Shown: positions 9,698 to 19,726, numbered from the stretch's first letter. The stretch is DNA of 64,000 bases from Zymoseptoria tritici IPO323 (GCF_000219625.1 NC_018208.1:310001-374000); one strand, 5' to 3'. A program made the numbers and translations. Notes: generated by a model not told the origin, from the sequence alone.

Positions 9698-10411
9698 TCA
9701 CCCCACAACAACCGCCCTCGCACCCACAACCCCCGCCAAAACCACCCCTCCCATCCTCACGACATTCCACTTCGCCCAGTCTTTCAGAAACCCAACAGTA
9801 TTCCCTCTCTCCGCCTCCCGATCCAGCGGCGCATCCTCATACGGCTCCACCTTCTCCTCATCCCCACCCAATCTCCTGACCTTCAAACTCAACGGCGCCA
9901 TCAACAACCCCGTAAACGGAAACACTCCCACCAAGAGTCCCGCCGCAGCAGCATACGACGTCCAAACCCCCAACCCCGCACGATGAGCGCGGATCGCGAT
10001 CGTACTGTATGCCGCGATGGAGAGCACCTCGAGAGGCACTTGTAAGCGGAAAGCGAGCGTGTCGAAGAGGGCGAACTGTTGCGCCACGGCTTGGTATTTG
10101 TCTTCTCCGCCTTTTCCGTTGCCTCCGAAGTAGGTTTGGGGATGGCCGTTGGGAGTGGTGGGTTGGGGTGTTAGGCGGCCGTCGGCGGAGGGGGTGTGCA
10201 GGGCGGGGATGTCGAGGGCGGAGGAGCGGCGGGAGATGGGTTGTGAGGAGGCATCCGACGGTGAGGTGGAGGTTTGTTGGGTGGTGAGAGGGCGGAGGAG
10301 GGAGGGGATGTAGAGGAGGGAGGTTGTGCCCATTGCTGTTGCGAGGGAGAGGGTGGAGGTGAGAGCGAAGGTTTGCAGGAAGAGGGTGGTGTTTGATTGT
10401 GTTGGCGGCAT
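9698..10411 (-). CDS. DUF1772-like integral membrane protein
   Basis: 237 residues from the ATG at 10411 (MPPTQSNTT); 70 further upstream codons in frame look like leader sequence. The arrangement resembles fungal DUF1772/anthrone-oxygenase-like proteins: an N-terminal hydrophobic helix (LFLQTFALTSTLSLATAMGTT), a disordered Ser/Thr/Pro loop of about 70 residues, helices around LEVLSIAAYSTIAI and SYAAAAGLLVGVFPFTGLL, then MAPLSL and a C-terminal DWAKWNVVRMGG helix. The WN.VR element near the end is the main reason for the family guess. The large low-complexity loop between helices 1 and 2 is longer than in typical members. No biosynthetic gene cluster surrounds it, so a catalytic role in polyketide tailoring is not supported. 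The family call is moderate; membrane topology is clear. Confidence 0.6.
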   Translation of the reverse strand: MPPTQSNTTLFLQTFALTSTLSLATAMGTTSLLYIPSLLRPLTTQQTSTSPSDASSQPISRRSSALDIPALHTPSADGRLTPQPTTPNGHPQTYFGGNGKGGEDKYQAVAQQFALFDTLAFRLQVPLEVLSIAAYSTIAIRAHRAGLGVWTSYAAAAGLLVGVFPFTGLLMAPLSLKVRRLGGDEEKVEPYEDAPLDREAERGNTVGFLKDWAKWNVVRMGGVVLAGVVGARAVVVG

Positions 10412-11204
10412 GTTGACGGTGTGTCGTGGCTGCGATTGAGTCGTGAGGATTAAGATTATTGTCGAGGTTGTTGATGGATGGATGATGGGAAAGGTCGAAG
10501 TGAAGTGAAGTGGTGGAGGCTGACGTGATCGGACCGTGGGGAAGACGCGACCGACAACTTGTGGAAGGAGGAGACTTTCAAATGGTGACATCACGGTTAG
10601 GAGAGACATCGCATTGATCAATTTCTTCTCTACCTCCTATCCACTGACTCTATTTCGTAAAAATCTTTCAAGTATCTTCCACGTTACTACGGCACTTCGC
10701 GACGCGGAGGCATGTATCAGGAAGCACGAGGCCTGCCGCTTGGTCTTATCGACACGTACTTAGGCACAGGAAATAAGTACCTCCTCCACGCGGAGGAGAT
10801 CAACTGATGCGACAACTCGTTCATTCACAGCAGAAGAGGTAAAGAAGCTATTTCGACGAAAGTCTCATACTCCTCCATTCCTGGCGGACCACTGACCCGC
10901 AGCGTGCACGATCTCCATAACAGATCGCACCATCTGCTGTCGTTTCCTTCCCTCATGTCCAAGAAGCGGACCGTTGAGAAGAAAAGCCAGTCCTCCTCAT
11001 GCTCCACCCGAAAACGCACCAAAATGGGTTAAAAGAGAAGGAAGGAAGAAGAACGCCACCCATGCATAGTCCTCTCTCCCTGCATCTGCCGTCATCTGTC
11101 GAGCGCATTTTGTACACGCAGAGGACATCGCACAGAACCAGCATTGACGTGGAGTAGGAAGTCTCATAACGCCGTTTCCCATGGATCGATGGAAAACCAC
11201 CCAT
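10412..11204. other. Intergenic, no gene supported
   Basis: About 0.8 kb between the promoter of the DUF1772-like gene and the 3' end of the GH17 gene. Small frames have no domain or signal-peptide features. Confidence 0.4.
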
Positions 11205-12353
11205 CTAGTTGCCGTGGTCGTAGATTCCCCAATACTGCTCGCACATGAAGGTTGCAGGAGTGTTCACCTTCCAGTGATCACTGAGGGAAGAGAAGAGGAT
11301 GCAGTCCTCGGTGAACTTGCTCTTGATCGAGGCGAGGGCGATTGCCTGGTTCTCAATGCTTGCGACGGCGTTACCGTTGGCGTCACCCTGGTATGGCCAG
11401 CCAGTCTCCGTGACGACGACACGCTTGCCTCCACAGGCCTCCTTGACGCGTTGAACTTGCATGGCGACGAAATCGCCAGAGCCACCAGCGGTACCGGTGG
11501 CGTCGAAGTAGGCGTGGCAGTTGATGGCGGCGTAGTCGGACGCCTCACAGAGCTGTGGGTTGGCAATCACAGCGTTGAAGGTGTCGACGGTCACGATGGC
11601 TCCGGTGAATCCAGCGGCGGTCAGGAGACTGCGCGCGGTATCGAGGGCAGCAAGGACGGCCTCAACAGCGGTGCCCTTGTTGACGAGCTCATTGCCGATA
11701 GAGATGGTGTCCACAATCGACCAGTCGCCGTTGACGTCGGAGATGATGGTCTGGACTTCAGTCTCGACGTTGGCGATGTCGAACACACCGAGCATGATCT
11801 TGGCGTTCTTCGCCTTGACGGCCGCAATGACGTTGCAGACTTGGTCACAGTCGACGCCGTAGATGCGGTACAGACCGTATCCGTCCCACTTCTCGAAGTC
11901 GGCCATGACCTGTTCCGCGGACTTGCAGCCACCAGCGGAGGTGTATGGCGTGTAGGTGAGGCCGAGTCCGTTGGTGCTGCCATTGTTGTTGGTGGGAGAG
12001 TCTTGCTTTGGAGGTGGTGGAGCAGCGGAAGTGGACGCAGGCTTGGGTGGGTTGTAAGCTGGAGGCTTGTTCTCCTTGGGCGGGGTGTGAGCTGGAGGCT
12101 TGTTCTGCTTGGGTGGCTGGTATGAAGGAGGGTTGCTCGCTGGGGCTGGTGGAGGCTGATAGCCTGGAGCAGCGGAGGGAGCGGCAGCTTGGTAACCAGG
12201 AGGAGGAGCGACGACGGTCACGACCTCGTACTGGTAGACGACGTTTTCATCTCGCCTGTGCGCATGTTGATGTTGGTGTTGATGCTGGTGGCCAACGGCG
12301 TGGGCGGAAGCGCCCGCGGCGAGGGCGGCGATAGTGAGGAGACCGGCCTTCAT
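11205..12353 (-). CDS. Secreted GH17 glucan 1,3-beta-glucosidase / wall glucanase (SCW-like)
   Basis: 382-residue single-exon gene. It has a signal peptide (MKAGLLTIAALAAGASAHA), an alternating His/Gln stretch (HQHQHQHQH), an Arg-Arg Kex2-like site near residue 34, then a Pro/Lys/Ala-rich linker of about 80 residues with repeated KPPA units, then a glycoside hydrolase family 17 barrel. Catalytic residues fit the family: SIGNE (general acid, Glu222) and VTETGWP (nucleophile, Glu316). The chain ends just after the barrel with no GPI signal, so the protein is probably soluble or non-covalently held in the cell wall, as for yeast Scw4/Scw10 and Mp65-like proteins that remodel beta-1,3-glucan. The proline-rich linker likely acts as an O-mannosylated spacer. 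Family and secretion are confident; transglycosylase versus hydrolase activity cannot be told. Confidence 0.92.
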   Translation of the reverse strand: MKAGLLTIAALAAGASAHAVGHQHQHQHQHAHRRDENVVYQYEVVTVVAPPPGYQAAAPSAAPGYQPPPAPASNPPSYQPPKQNKPPAHTPPKENKPPAYNPPKPASTSAAPPPPKQDSPTNNNGSTNGLGLTYTPYTSAGGCKSAEQVMADFEKWDGYGLYRIYGVDCDQVCNVIAAVKAKNAKIMLGVFDIANVETEVQTIISDVNGDWSIVDTISIGNELVNKGTAVEAVLAALDTARSLLTAAGFTGAIVTVDTFNAVIANPQLCEASDYAAINCHAYFDATGTAGGSGDFVAMQVQRVKEACGGKRVVVTETGWPYQGDANGNAVASIENQAIALASIKSKFTEDCILFSSLSDHWKVNTPATFMCEQYWGIYDHGN

Positions 12354-13772
12354 GTTGATGTTAAGGATGGATGGGTTGCGGGATGGAGTGGAAGTGTGTG
12401 CTGCCGTCCCGCGGAGTCAGTGGGTGAATTGATTTGGTTGAAAAGAGCGTGGTGAAGTGGATGATTGAGGATGATTGAGGATGATTGAGGGATTGAGGAA
12501 TTGATTTTCTCCGTGTTGAAGTTGAGGAGCAAGGGTGGGGTTGGCGTCGGAGATTGAACGGCTGAATGAAGGACAAGGGAGTGGGAAATTTCATGCGCTC
12601 GTCCTCATTGTTCGAGGCGATGACAGCATGTGTGAATGGGTCAATGAAGCGACAGTGTTGGTGAATGGTGGATGTGATGGGGATGGAGGACAGTGTGATG
12701 CATCGACGTACATTCGCTTCTCAAGATCAGATGTTGTGCTTGGCGGGTGAGGTGGCCGGAGGGTGGAATGCAGCAAGGTCGGCGACGATTGGACCGGCGG
12801 GTGAGGTAAGGAATGTCGTGGATGTGTATCCTGAATGAGCGTGGTGGTCGTCAATGTCGACAATGAGCGTGGAGGCCGGTGAATCGAAGCGTCGTCGTCG
12901 GTGAGGGAGGGAGGGAGAAAAGAAGACGAAGAAGAAAGAAGAAGCTCAGTCTTTGGTTGATTGCAAATGCTGGTGAGATTGGAGATTGGTCGTGTTCCAG
13001 GAACAGGGGGACTCGTGGTCGCAATTGGCTCAACTGTCGAAGGCGGGTCGTTCCTTGGCCGGGGTTTGTGTGTGCCTTGCTTGCTTGCATGGGCGATTTT
13101 CGCATTGGAGGTCCGGGGGCTGAACGTTGGTCGATCTCCATCAAAATGTTCCTTCAAATCCGCGCGTCTCCCAATATATCATCAATAACATCATCGTGTG
13201 TCTCAAAAGCCTTCATCCATTGTAACAACACAAATGAGAGGAGCCCAGCCCCCACGTTTCGACACACCAACTTCACGTGTCTGGCATGACCATGCTGCCG
13301 AAGATTGACAGGCGCCACGATCCGGGGTTGTCCCTTGTTTTACGAGGCCATCAATCTCGGCGCACGACCCGATGGACGCGAATAATGACTCGTATTGCGG
13401 CGACATCTCGAGGAGCGGAGTCCGTGGATGAGCACGGTCAACGTCTGCATTGATACCAAATAGTTTGTGTATCGAAATACCTGATGAAGAAGGAGCGTCG
13501 TGCTGGACGGCGTTGGATTTCGGCAGGACTGAGCTCGCTGCTGCCAGAGACAAATCACTCGTGTTCGAAGCAAGGAGCATGTTGCATCTTACGGTCTTTG
13601 CGAGTCTAGACCGACTTCTTCCTGATCTCAGCTGCGGCGTCCTGTACGAGTGTGCAGCTGAACAAGATGATGGCAGCAGGTCAGGTTGGCCCACATCACC
13701 GCCGCTCCAGCCCTCACAACCACGCATCCGTCACTAGCAGATGCCAACCACCATCTCCTGCAGCCAAGCGTC
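12354..13772. other. Intergenic, promoter of the GH17 gene and convergent spacer
   Basis: About 1.4 kb with no supported gene. The region upstream of the GH17 start contains three copies of GGATGATTGA (see repeat entry) and pyrimidine-biased tracts. A 188-codon minus frame at 12591-13157 is Ser/Thr/Pro-rich low complexity with no domain. Confidence 0.4.
12457..12497. repeat. Threefold 10-bp direct repeat in the GH17 promoter
   Basis: GGATGATTGA occurs three times back to back, followed by a shortened fourth copy (GGGATTGAGGAATTGA), 105-150 bp before the GH17 start codon. It could be slippage or a repeated activator site; the sequence alone does not decide. Confidence 0.7.
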
Positions 13773-14519
13773 TCACTTGTCCCTCCAAATCCTCACAACA
13801 CACAACTTCTCCCATCCCGCCTTCATCCCACTAACACCCACCTTCTCCGCCCTCCACCCTCCCCTTCCCTCCTCCCAAGCCCTCACCCTTTCCATCACTA
13901 CCTCCGGCCGATTCTGCGCACAGAGCAAAACATACGCCACGCCGCGCCGACTTAACACCTCCGGGATCTGCTCCAACAAGCGGTCCGTCGTTTCCATACC
14001 ATCCTTCCCGCCCGCGTAAGAGAGTGACAGAAGATGCGAGTCCCTCTCAAACTCTCCTTCACCAGCCGCGGCGGAGAACTCAGCGTTGGGCAGGCTATCT
14101 GTAGGCACGTAAGGCGGATTGAAGATCAGCACATCCACACATCCCGCCCGTAAAGGCGTGGTTAAGTCAGCTTGCGCAGCATCCAACCACGAACCCGCTG
14201 TCTTCAGATTCTCCTGCCGTGCGAGCGTGGCGGTCTGAGCTGTGGCGCTGCAGGCGAAGATGTTGACGTCTGTGCCTAGAGCGGCGAGGTCGATTCGTCC
14301 GAAGATTCTCTGGGCGTGAGCGAGTGCGAACGCGAGGACTACGCCTGAACCGGTGCCGACTTCAAGGAGGAGGGGAGGTGGAGTTGAGGTTGGGAAGTGG
14401 GTTGAGAGGAAGGTGGACTCGGAAGGGGATGAGAGGGTGTCGAGGAGGAGGTAGGAGTCTTCAGAGGGTTCGTAGATGCGGTCGAAAGAGACGTGGGAGG
14501 TTGTTGGGGTGGGGAGCAT
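13773..14519 (-). CDS. mtq2: eRF1 glutamine methyltransferase catalytic subunit (MTQ2/HemK2 type)
   Basis: 248 residues, the usual size for Mtq2/N6AMT1. It is a class I SAM-dependent methyltransferase that, with the Trm112 activator, methylates the GGQ glutamine of translation termination factor eRF1 in the cytosol. Visible family features are the N-terminal YEPSEDSYLLLDTL, the SAM-binding motif LLLEVGTGSGVV, TDVN at the end of the second strand, and the catalytic NPPY signature (FNPPYVPT). A small Ala/Gly/Glu insertion follows NPPY, in the place where fungal members vary. The neighbouring SDHAF3 gene is transcribed divergently from about 490 bp away. Identity is confident. Confidence 0.93.
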   Translation of the reverse strand: MLPTPTTSHVSFDRIYEPSEDSYLLLDTLSSPSESTFLSTHFPTSTPPPLLLEVGTGSGVVLAFALAHAQRIFGRIDLAALGTDVNIFACSATAQTATLARQENLKTAGSWLDAAQADLTTPLRAGCVDVLIFNPPYVPTDSLPNAEFSAAAGEGEFERDSHLLSLSYAGGKDGMETTDRLLEQIPEVLSRRGVAYVLLCAQNRPEVVMERVRAWEEGRGGWRAEKVGVSGMKAGWEKLCVVRIWRDK

Positions 14520-15009
14520 TGCTGTGTCGTTCGTGGGAGGTGGAACTTTTCAGCGTAGGAGTCGATGTTTCTTGCGGAGCAGGTCGTGCTATCCGTTGCG
14601 TTCGTTCCTCACGCCCAGCTGGCAGCGTTAATCAATGCTACAGTCGAATGTTTCTCGACCATTGTAGCGCTCAATGTTCGTAATGTGCAGCGTTCTTGGA
14701 TTGGATTCAAGGTTGCATGGCTGGGATCCTGTGTATGTGAGCCCGTGTAGACGACATGGACGGCATTTCAGCTGCAGAAGCGCACCGAATATAAGTCAAG
14801 TCGAGGATAGACGTTATGATCAACTATCAGCTGTAAAATTATTTCCGAGGCTGGATTGGAGCTCAAGCTCGCTCTATCGTTCCATGACGTCGACTCCAGC
14901 ATTTCCAATCTCTCCCGACTCTCACTCACACTCTTCACTTCAGTTCCACGACGACAGCCTCTCTCACATTCCATCTCCTCCTTATCAGACTCTTACCAAA
15001 ACCCTCACA
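14520..15009. promoter_or_regulatory. Divergent promoter region between MTQ2 and SDHAF3
   Basis: 490 bp shared by two genes read outward in both directions. An open frame in phase with SDHAF3 extends upstream through it but has no protein-like features. No specific transcription factor site was identified. Confidence 0.5.
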
Positions 15010-15465
15010 ATGCGTTCCACCCTCCGCCTCCTCGCCGTCCCCTCCTCAGTAGGAACCCAATCCTCCGGCCTCCGCCCCGTCCCCCTCGCCCTCCTCCCTC
15101 CAATCCCCCTCTACCGACGCCTCCTCCGCTCCCACCGCAAACACCTCCCCCGCGAAATGCGCTTGTTGGGTGACGAATACGTCAAAGCGGAGTTCCGCGC
15201 CCACCGCTCCATCGACAATCCAGTCCACATCGTAGGCTTCCTCACCGAGTGGCAGATGTACGCCCAACAAGTGGAAGGAGAAGCGTGGAGGGGTGAAAAG
15301 ATGGATAAGGGAAAGGTGGATAAGATGTCTGATCAGCAGATTGGGCAGTTGTATGAGTTGATGCAGACGATCAGGGAGCAGGAGTTGGAGGAGAATGATC
15401 CGGAGTATGTTAGTGGGAAGGCGCCGCCGCCGCCGGAGCCGCAGGGAGGGAAGGGGAAAGAGTGA
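15010..15465 (+). CDS. sdh7: Succinate dehydrogenase assembly factor 3 (SDHAF3/ACN9, LYR protein)
   Basis: 151 residues from the ATG at 15010. It is a small mitochondrial matrix protein of the LYR family that helps maturation of the iron-sulfur subunit of complex II. The defining stretch is PIPLYRRLLRSHRKHLP, containing LYR followed by a basic helix and the conserved RLLGDEYVK and EFRAHR blocks; the second half has FLTEWQMY and DQQIGQLYELM. The N-terminus (MRSTLRLLAVPSS) is a plausible mitochondrial targeting peptide, which supports this start over in-frame codons upstream to 14674. The C-terminus ends in a Pro/Gly/Lys-rich tail. Divergent from MTQ2. Identity confident. Confidence 0.92.
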   Translation: MRSTLRLLAVPSSVGTQSSGLRPVPLALLPPIPLYRRLLRSHRKHLPREMRLLGDEYVKAEFRAHRSIDNPVHIVGFLTEWQMYAQQVEGEAWRGEKMDKGKVDKMSDQQIGQLYELMQTIREQELEENDPEYVSGKAPPPPEPQGGKGKE

Positions 15466-15683
15466 ATTGCACGAGGGTTTTCGGTGGAAGGGAGGGGTCA
15501 GGTGGAGGGCGGTCACGGTGAATGATGGACACGCGGACGAGGCAGGCGGTGGACAGCAAACTTCTGGATTATCATCTGGACCACGAACAGCGCTGCGCGA
15601 CAACACATCCATTCTACCTGTATTCACGGCCAAGTGCATCAATACCACCCACCGACCAGAAACCTGCTCCACGATACACAGCA

Positions 15684-16092
15684 ATGTGTAAAACAATCTT
15701 CTGGAAAGATGAAAGTTGCGGCCACACCTGGTACATCCTCTCCCTGCTCCCCACCACCACCCAGACCCTAACCACCCTCCTCCCCTAGGCTCGAACTCGA
15801 CAAACCATGCGCCCCCGGTCTCAACCTCGTCTCCTGTCCCGACTTCAGCACAACCCAACCCTTCGGTCCTGCTCGCAAACCCCGCCGTTGTCGCTGGGCG
15901 GCTCGCCTTGAATGTCCAGCCTGCGACTTTGACGAGTACGACATGCGGAAACGGAGGATGATAGTCGTCAAACGGACCGGATGGAAATTCGGCCTGGGGC
16001 CTGGAAAGGAGGATGTCGGGGTTGAGCTTGTGACGGGACATGGAGGGGTAGGACGCTTCGAGACGGGAGGGGGCTGTTGTGTTGTGATGTGA
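15684..16092 (+). CDS. Small Cys-rich protein ending in a CaaX box (two exons)
   Basis: A 116-residue protein recovered by joining 15684-15730 and 15789-16092 across a 58-bp intron (GTACAT to CCCTAG); neither exon is conspicuous alone. The N-terminus is Cys-rich (MCKTIFWKDESCGHTW, then LDKPC, LVSCPDF), followed by a basic stretch with RRCRW and a CPAC pair, suggesting a small zinc-binding fold with about eight cysteines/histidines. The last residues are GGGCCVVM: the final four, CVVM, match a CaaX prenylation signal, with another Cys just before that could be palmitoylated. I recall similar short fungal proteins with this type of ending but cannot name a function. Frame continuity, a canonical intron and the meaningful C-terminus support a real gene. 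It sits close behind SDHAF3, 218 bp downstream on the same strand. Confidence 0.65.
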
Positions 16093-16286
16093 ATGCCCGT
16101 GTAGGTGAAGCGGCATGTTCGAGGTCTGGAACGAAGCGGAACTGGTATGCAAGCTGGAACGGCAGACAGAATATCGCGCTGTTGAATTGAACTGGCAAAT
16201 TTCTTGAAAAACGAAAGGGTATCTCATCATCCATCAACAAATCATAAAATCATGCCTCCTCCTCCCTCCACCTCATCCCTCCATCA

Positions 16287-18327
16287 CTATTCCAACTCCG
16301 ACGTCCGATCCAGTTCCCCGCGATACTTGAAATCGCTCAACCCCTCATTCCAAGGCTCATTACTCCCAAACATGGAATCATGCGCCCCATCACTCCTCCA
16401 ACCCCCATTCCCTCCCACATCATTCGGATCAAACGGCCCATCCGCCACATTCATCCACTTATCTCCACTCTTCGCTCGATCCCTGCCTCCCAGTACACCA
16501 CCACCATCCCCACCATCCAGCGGGAAAAGGTTGATGTCAAATGCCTCCTCATTCTCCGCCACGCGGTCGTTGATGCAACTCGTTTTGTAGAGGACGACGT
16601 CGCCTAGGGCTCGACCACGGTGTTCATCAACGATATGATCGAGGTAGTATTCCATACCATGATACACCCCACTCTTGCCACCCATAAACACGCAGAACAA
16701 GCATTTGAAAGAATACTGCGCTTTCACGACGACTTTCTGCTGAACATGACTCTTTGCCAAAAACGGCCACCGGAGTTTCAAACCCCTCGCGGCGAAGGTG
16801 AAGACTTTATTCCAAATCACATCCGTATCCGCGTGTGCGATATTACTGCGGAACGCGCAGCCTTTCGTCACGCAGGAGAGATACTGCATCGATGCCGCGG
16901 CGGAGGAAGGGTGGCGGGACCAGGGTTCCACTTCACGACCCTTGGCGAGGGCTTTGCGGTCGCCGTTTTGCAGTTTCCAGGCGCCTTTGCAGTAGCCGAG
17001 GTAGTCATTGTCCGGGGACGGGGTCGGGATTAGGGAGGTGGAGTTCGGTGTGTTGGAGTTGGTGCGGTGAACGAGGATAGGGGATGTTGGTGGGTGCATG
17101 GAAGAAGGGGAAAGGACTTCGGGCGCGATGGAGCTGGCGGTGGTCTCGCGGCGGGCGATGACGGGAGGTTGGACTTTGGGACCCCAGATTTCTTGCGGGT
17201 TGTCTTCCCATTCTTCGTAGGTAAAGGTGGCGCCGGAGTCGGTGACCTCTGTGGTGGCTTTTCCGGGTGGGTGGTTTTCGTGAGAGTGGGCGTGATGGGT
17301 GTTGCTGGCCATGCTGGTGGGTGAGGTGACTGATTTGGACCGATCTGGTTCTTCTAGAATGGCTGCTGGGGTGGAGACTGTTGGTATTGAGTTCTTGTCG
17401 TCGTTTCCGCTGACATTCCGTTTGTGGCTGAATATTGACATGATGGAGCTTCGTTTTCGACGGGTGTGACTCTGCTGCGTGTCGTCGGCACCGGCTGATG
17501 CGTCTCCTTCGTCCGAAGCGTGATTGTAATCACGAGTCCATGTCCGTTGTAATCCTTGATTCGGCTTCACCGGTCCAGTTGAAGAGTTCGTACGAAGTCG
17601 CGTGAGGCTGCTCCTGGGTGAGGAAGACACGGAAGGAGTAACAAGCGAGTGATTGGATGCGTGGGAAGAGCTCATCACTGGAGTGAGTGGTCCAGCGATC
17701 GGTGTGAGGGCGTCTTGCGAGGATGAGCCATTCAACAACCGCTGCTTGAACTCGTGTAGTGTGGCTATCGTTCGGTCTCTTCCAATATCGACCGCATCCA
17801 CGAGATAGGTAAAGTCCGTGATAGCATGGTCGTCGTCAAAGGCGGCATTCCGTAGCTTCTCCAGCAAAGCACTCTGCAGTTGTATTGTGATTTGCTGCAG
17901 GGCTATGATTGTGATGTAGTCTCCATGTTCGAACGCCTGCCCAAACCGGGCTATTCCACGCTTCTTCTCTTGTAGGATGCCATCGGGTGCTTGGTCGATC
18001 GATTCCTCGAGTAGTCGCGGCGGAGGTGGAGCTCGTTTCACGGCGCGCTTCTTCTTGATCTTCTGAATGATCGCGCCGCCATCGTGGAAGGCTTGAATGA
18101 TGGCATCGAGGCAGGTCTGGACGGCATGAGAGGGTGATTTTAGCGATGGGCGATACGTGGTGGATGAGCGTAGGAGGCCGAGTATGCGCACCCAGACTGC
18201 TCAGCAGGGGAGGGACAGGGGAGGGAGGTAGGGAGCAGTCACCCGCTCCGTCGATGTCTTGGAACTTACGTTGATGTCCACGGGGACTATGTGAGAGTCG
18301 GATGACACCCGACTCATGATGTCGCAT
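16287..18327 (-). CDS. Large conserved fungal protein of unknown function with Cys-rich C-terminal region
   Basis: The long exon (16287-18196) has no ATG at its open start and begins just after a splice acceptor (GAGCAG). A 58-bp first exon, 18270-18327, joins in phase across a 73-bp intron with a GTAAGT donor, giving 655 residues starting MRHHESGV. An alternative ATG at 18317 reads more naturally (MSRVSSDSHIVPVDIN) but is out of phase with this acceptor. Features: an N-terminal helical block (VRILGLLRSS, YRPSLKSPS, AIIQAFHDGGAIIQKIKKKR, PPPPRLLEESI) that looks well conserved; a Ser/Thr-rich disordered middle of about 250 residues; and a C-terminal region with paired cysteines (LGYCKGAWKL, CVTKGCAF, FKCLFCVF, EYYLDHIVDEHRG) that could bind zinc. 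No named domain recognised. Function unknown. Confidence 0.7.
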
Positions 18328-18856
18328 TCGTCGGGGCTGGGGCGGGACTGGGATCACGTCTCGGCGATTCGACGGGTGTTTGTCCAAGTGAGACTGCGAG
18401 GGGAAAGAGGAACACGGAAACGAAGGAATGGAATGGAATGGAATTGACCACGATCAAGGATCGAGGCCGGTGAAGGGGACCAGGAAGGATTCTGGGGCTG
18501 AATATGATGACCTTGACCTTGATTCCCGTCGCTGCATCGCCTCCTGCCGCCTCTGTCGGCCGCTGTCGCCTCCTTTCGCATTCGGAAGTGCAGCAGCTCA
18601 CTGATCAGCTCGACAGTTCAGCTACATCGGACCAAGGTAGTACGTACCTACCGTGCTAAGCTCTACCTTGAACATGCGGACCTGAATCGAGACTCGAGAT
18701 CGAAGAGTCGGAGTGGGGTAGAACTACATGCTCGGCCACCACGTGCAAGCCGCATGTCGCCGAGGCCTGGTTGGCACTACCTTATCGATAAGCGCTGGGG
18801 AATGAAAATGAATGCCCGGGCTACTTCGAACGTCCTTAGCCAGCCCTTTGCCTCTC
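18328..18856. other. Intergenic, promoter side of the 16287-18327 gene
   Basis: About 530 bp. No gene or motif identified. Confidence 0.4.
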
Positions 18857-19726
18857 CTACGCATACAGAACTTCCGCGTTCAGGTCCACTTCGTCCACTT
18901 CGTCCTCCCTAGGCTCTCTTTCGGCCTCCATCTCACATTTCTTCACAAAGTCCTCCTCACCGAGATCCAGCAGCTCTCCAAAGCCGAGCTTGACAAGTAG
19001 TCTCGGCCTCTTCTTCCCATACTCCCCGCCCTTGATGAACTCCTCCTCATCAAACCTGTTTGGTCCTTCGTCGATGTACCCTTCAGAGCTGATGCCTCCA
19101 TTGTAGACCTCCAGCAACTCGGCATCAAGATCAACCACGTACGCCCACTCGCACATCATCGAGTCCATGATGAACTCAACGTCCATCTGGATCGGCACCT
19201 TCTCCTTCGAATATGCGACATACGACAAGATCCCCGCTCCCGTATCCCGCGCCAGCGAAGGCTCCACGAACAGCAGGGACCTGAAACGTGCATCACTCAA
19301 GAAAAATGATCTCGGTATGAGTGCGTCTCGAACGACTGAATCCTTTTCACTGTTGCTCTGCTTGCTCAATGCCTCGCTCAGCTTTTGAGCTTCCCTTTCG
19401 ACTTCCTCCGCCTTTTCACAGATGATATCGACCTCCTCTTGACTCGGTGAAAACAGTATGTCGTTGTCGAGCGCTGCCTTCAGAGCTGCGATGTTCTCCT
19501 TTGCTGGTGCAGGCTCCGTTGAGTATGGCTCCGTTTTGATCGGGTATCTTGGTCCGCAGTCATCGGTAAGGTTGAGGCGCTTGCAGATATCCTTCGCTGT
19601 GTCGGTGTTGGTGAGGAACCTGAAGACTGTCATGCCTTGGCCTCCTGGGTAGCCATCCCACTGCCCGTACTGTGCGATGTGCCATTTGCCTTTGTACCAT
19701 ACGAGGATGAGATGACGAGTGCCCAT
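18857..19726 (-). CDS. Conserved protein of unknown function with GTRHLI.V..AQYGQWDGYP start
   Basis: 289-residue single exon. The N-terminus MGTRHLILVWYKGKWHIAQYG followed by QWDGYPGGQG is a strongly conserved opening that I associate with uncharacterised fungal and bacterial proteins; a catalytic role for the Thr/Arg/His near the start is possible but unproven. The middle holds a charged helical segment (EEVDIICEKAEEVEREAQKL). The C-terminal half has DTGAGILSYV, MCEWAYVVDLDAELLEVY and a Glu/Asp-rich tail. There is no signal peptide or transmembrane segment, so it is probably cytosolic. The start is fixed by the conserved MGTRHLI. Function unknown. Confidence 0.75.
   Translation of the reverse strand: MGTRHLILVWYKGKWHIAQYGQWDGYPGGQGMTVFRFLTNTDTAKDICKRLNLTDDCGPRYPIKTEPYSTEPAPAKENIAALKAALDNDILFSPSQEEVDIICEKAEEVEREAQKLSEALSKQSNSEKDSVVRDALIPRSFFLSDARFRSLLFVEPSLARDTGAGILSYVAYSKEKVPIQMDVEFIMDSMMCEWAYVVDLDAELLEVYNGGISSEGYIDEGPNRFDEEEFIKGGEYGKKRPRLLVKLGFGELLDLGEEDFVKKCEMEAEREPREDEVDEVDLNAEVLYA

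Noticed and set aside
11181..12125. 314-codon plus-strand frame opposite the GH17 gene
   Set aside because: Antisense to a gene with full catalytic motifs; Gly/Val/Asp-rich shadow translation.
12591..13157. 188-codon minus-strand frame upstream of the GH17 gene
   Set aside because: Ser/Thr/Pro low complexity produced by a purine-biased promoter tract; overlaps other open frames.
15046..16230. 394-codon minus-strand frame opposite SDHAF3 and the CaaX gene
   Set aside because: It is the antisense shadow of two better-supported plus-strand genes, with no recognisable motifs.
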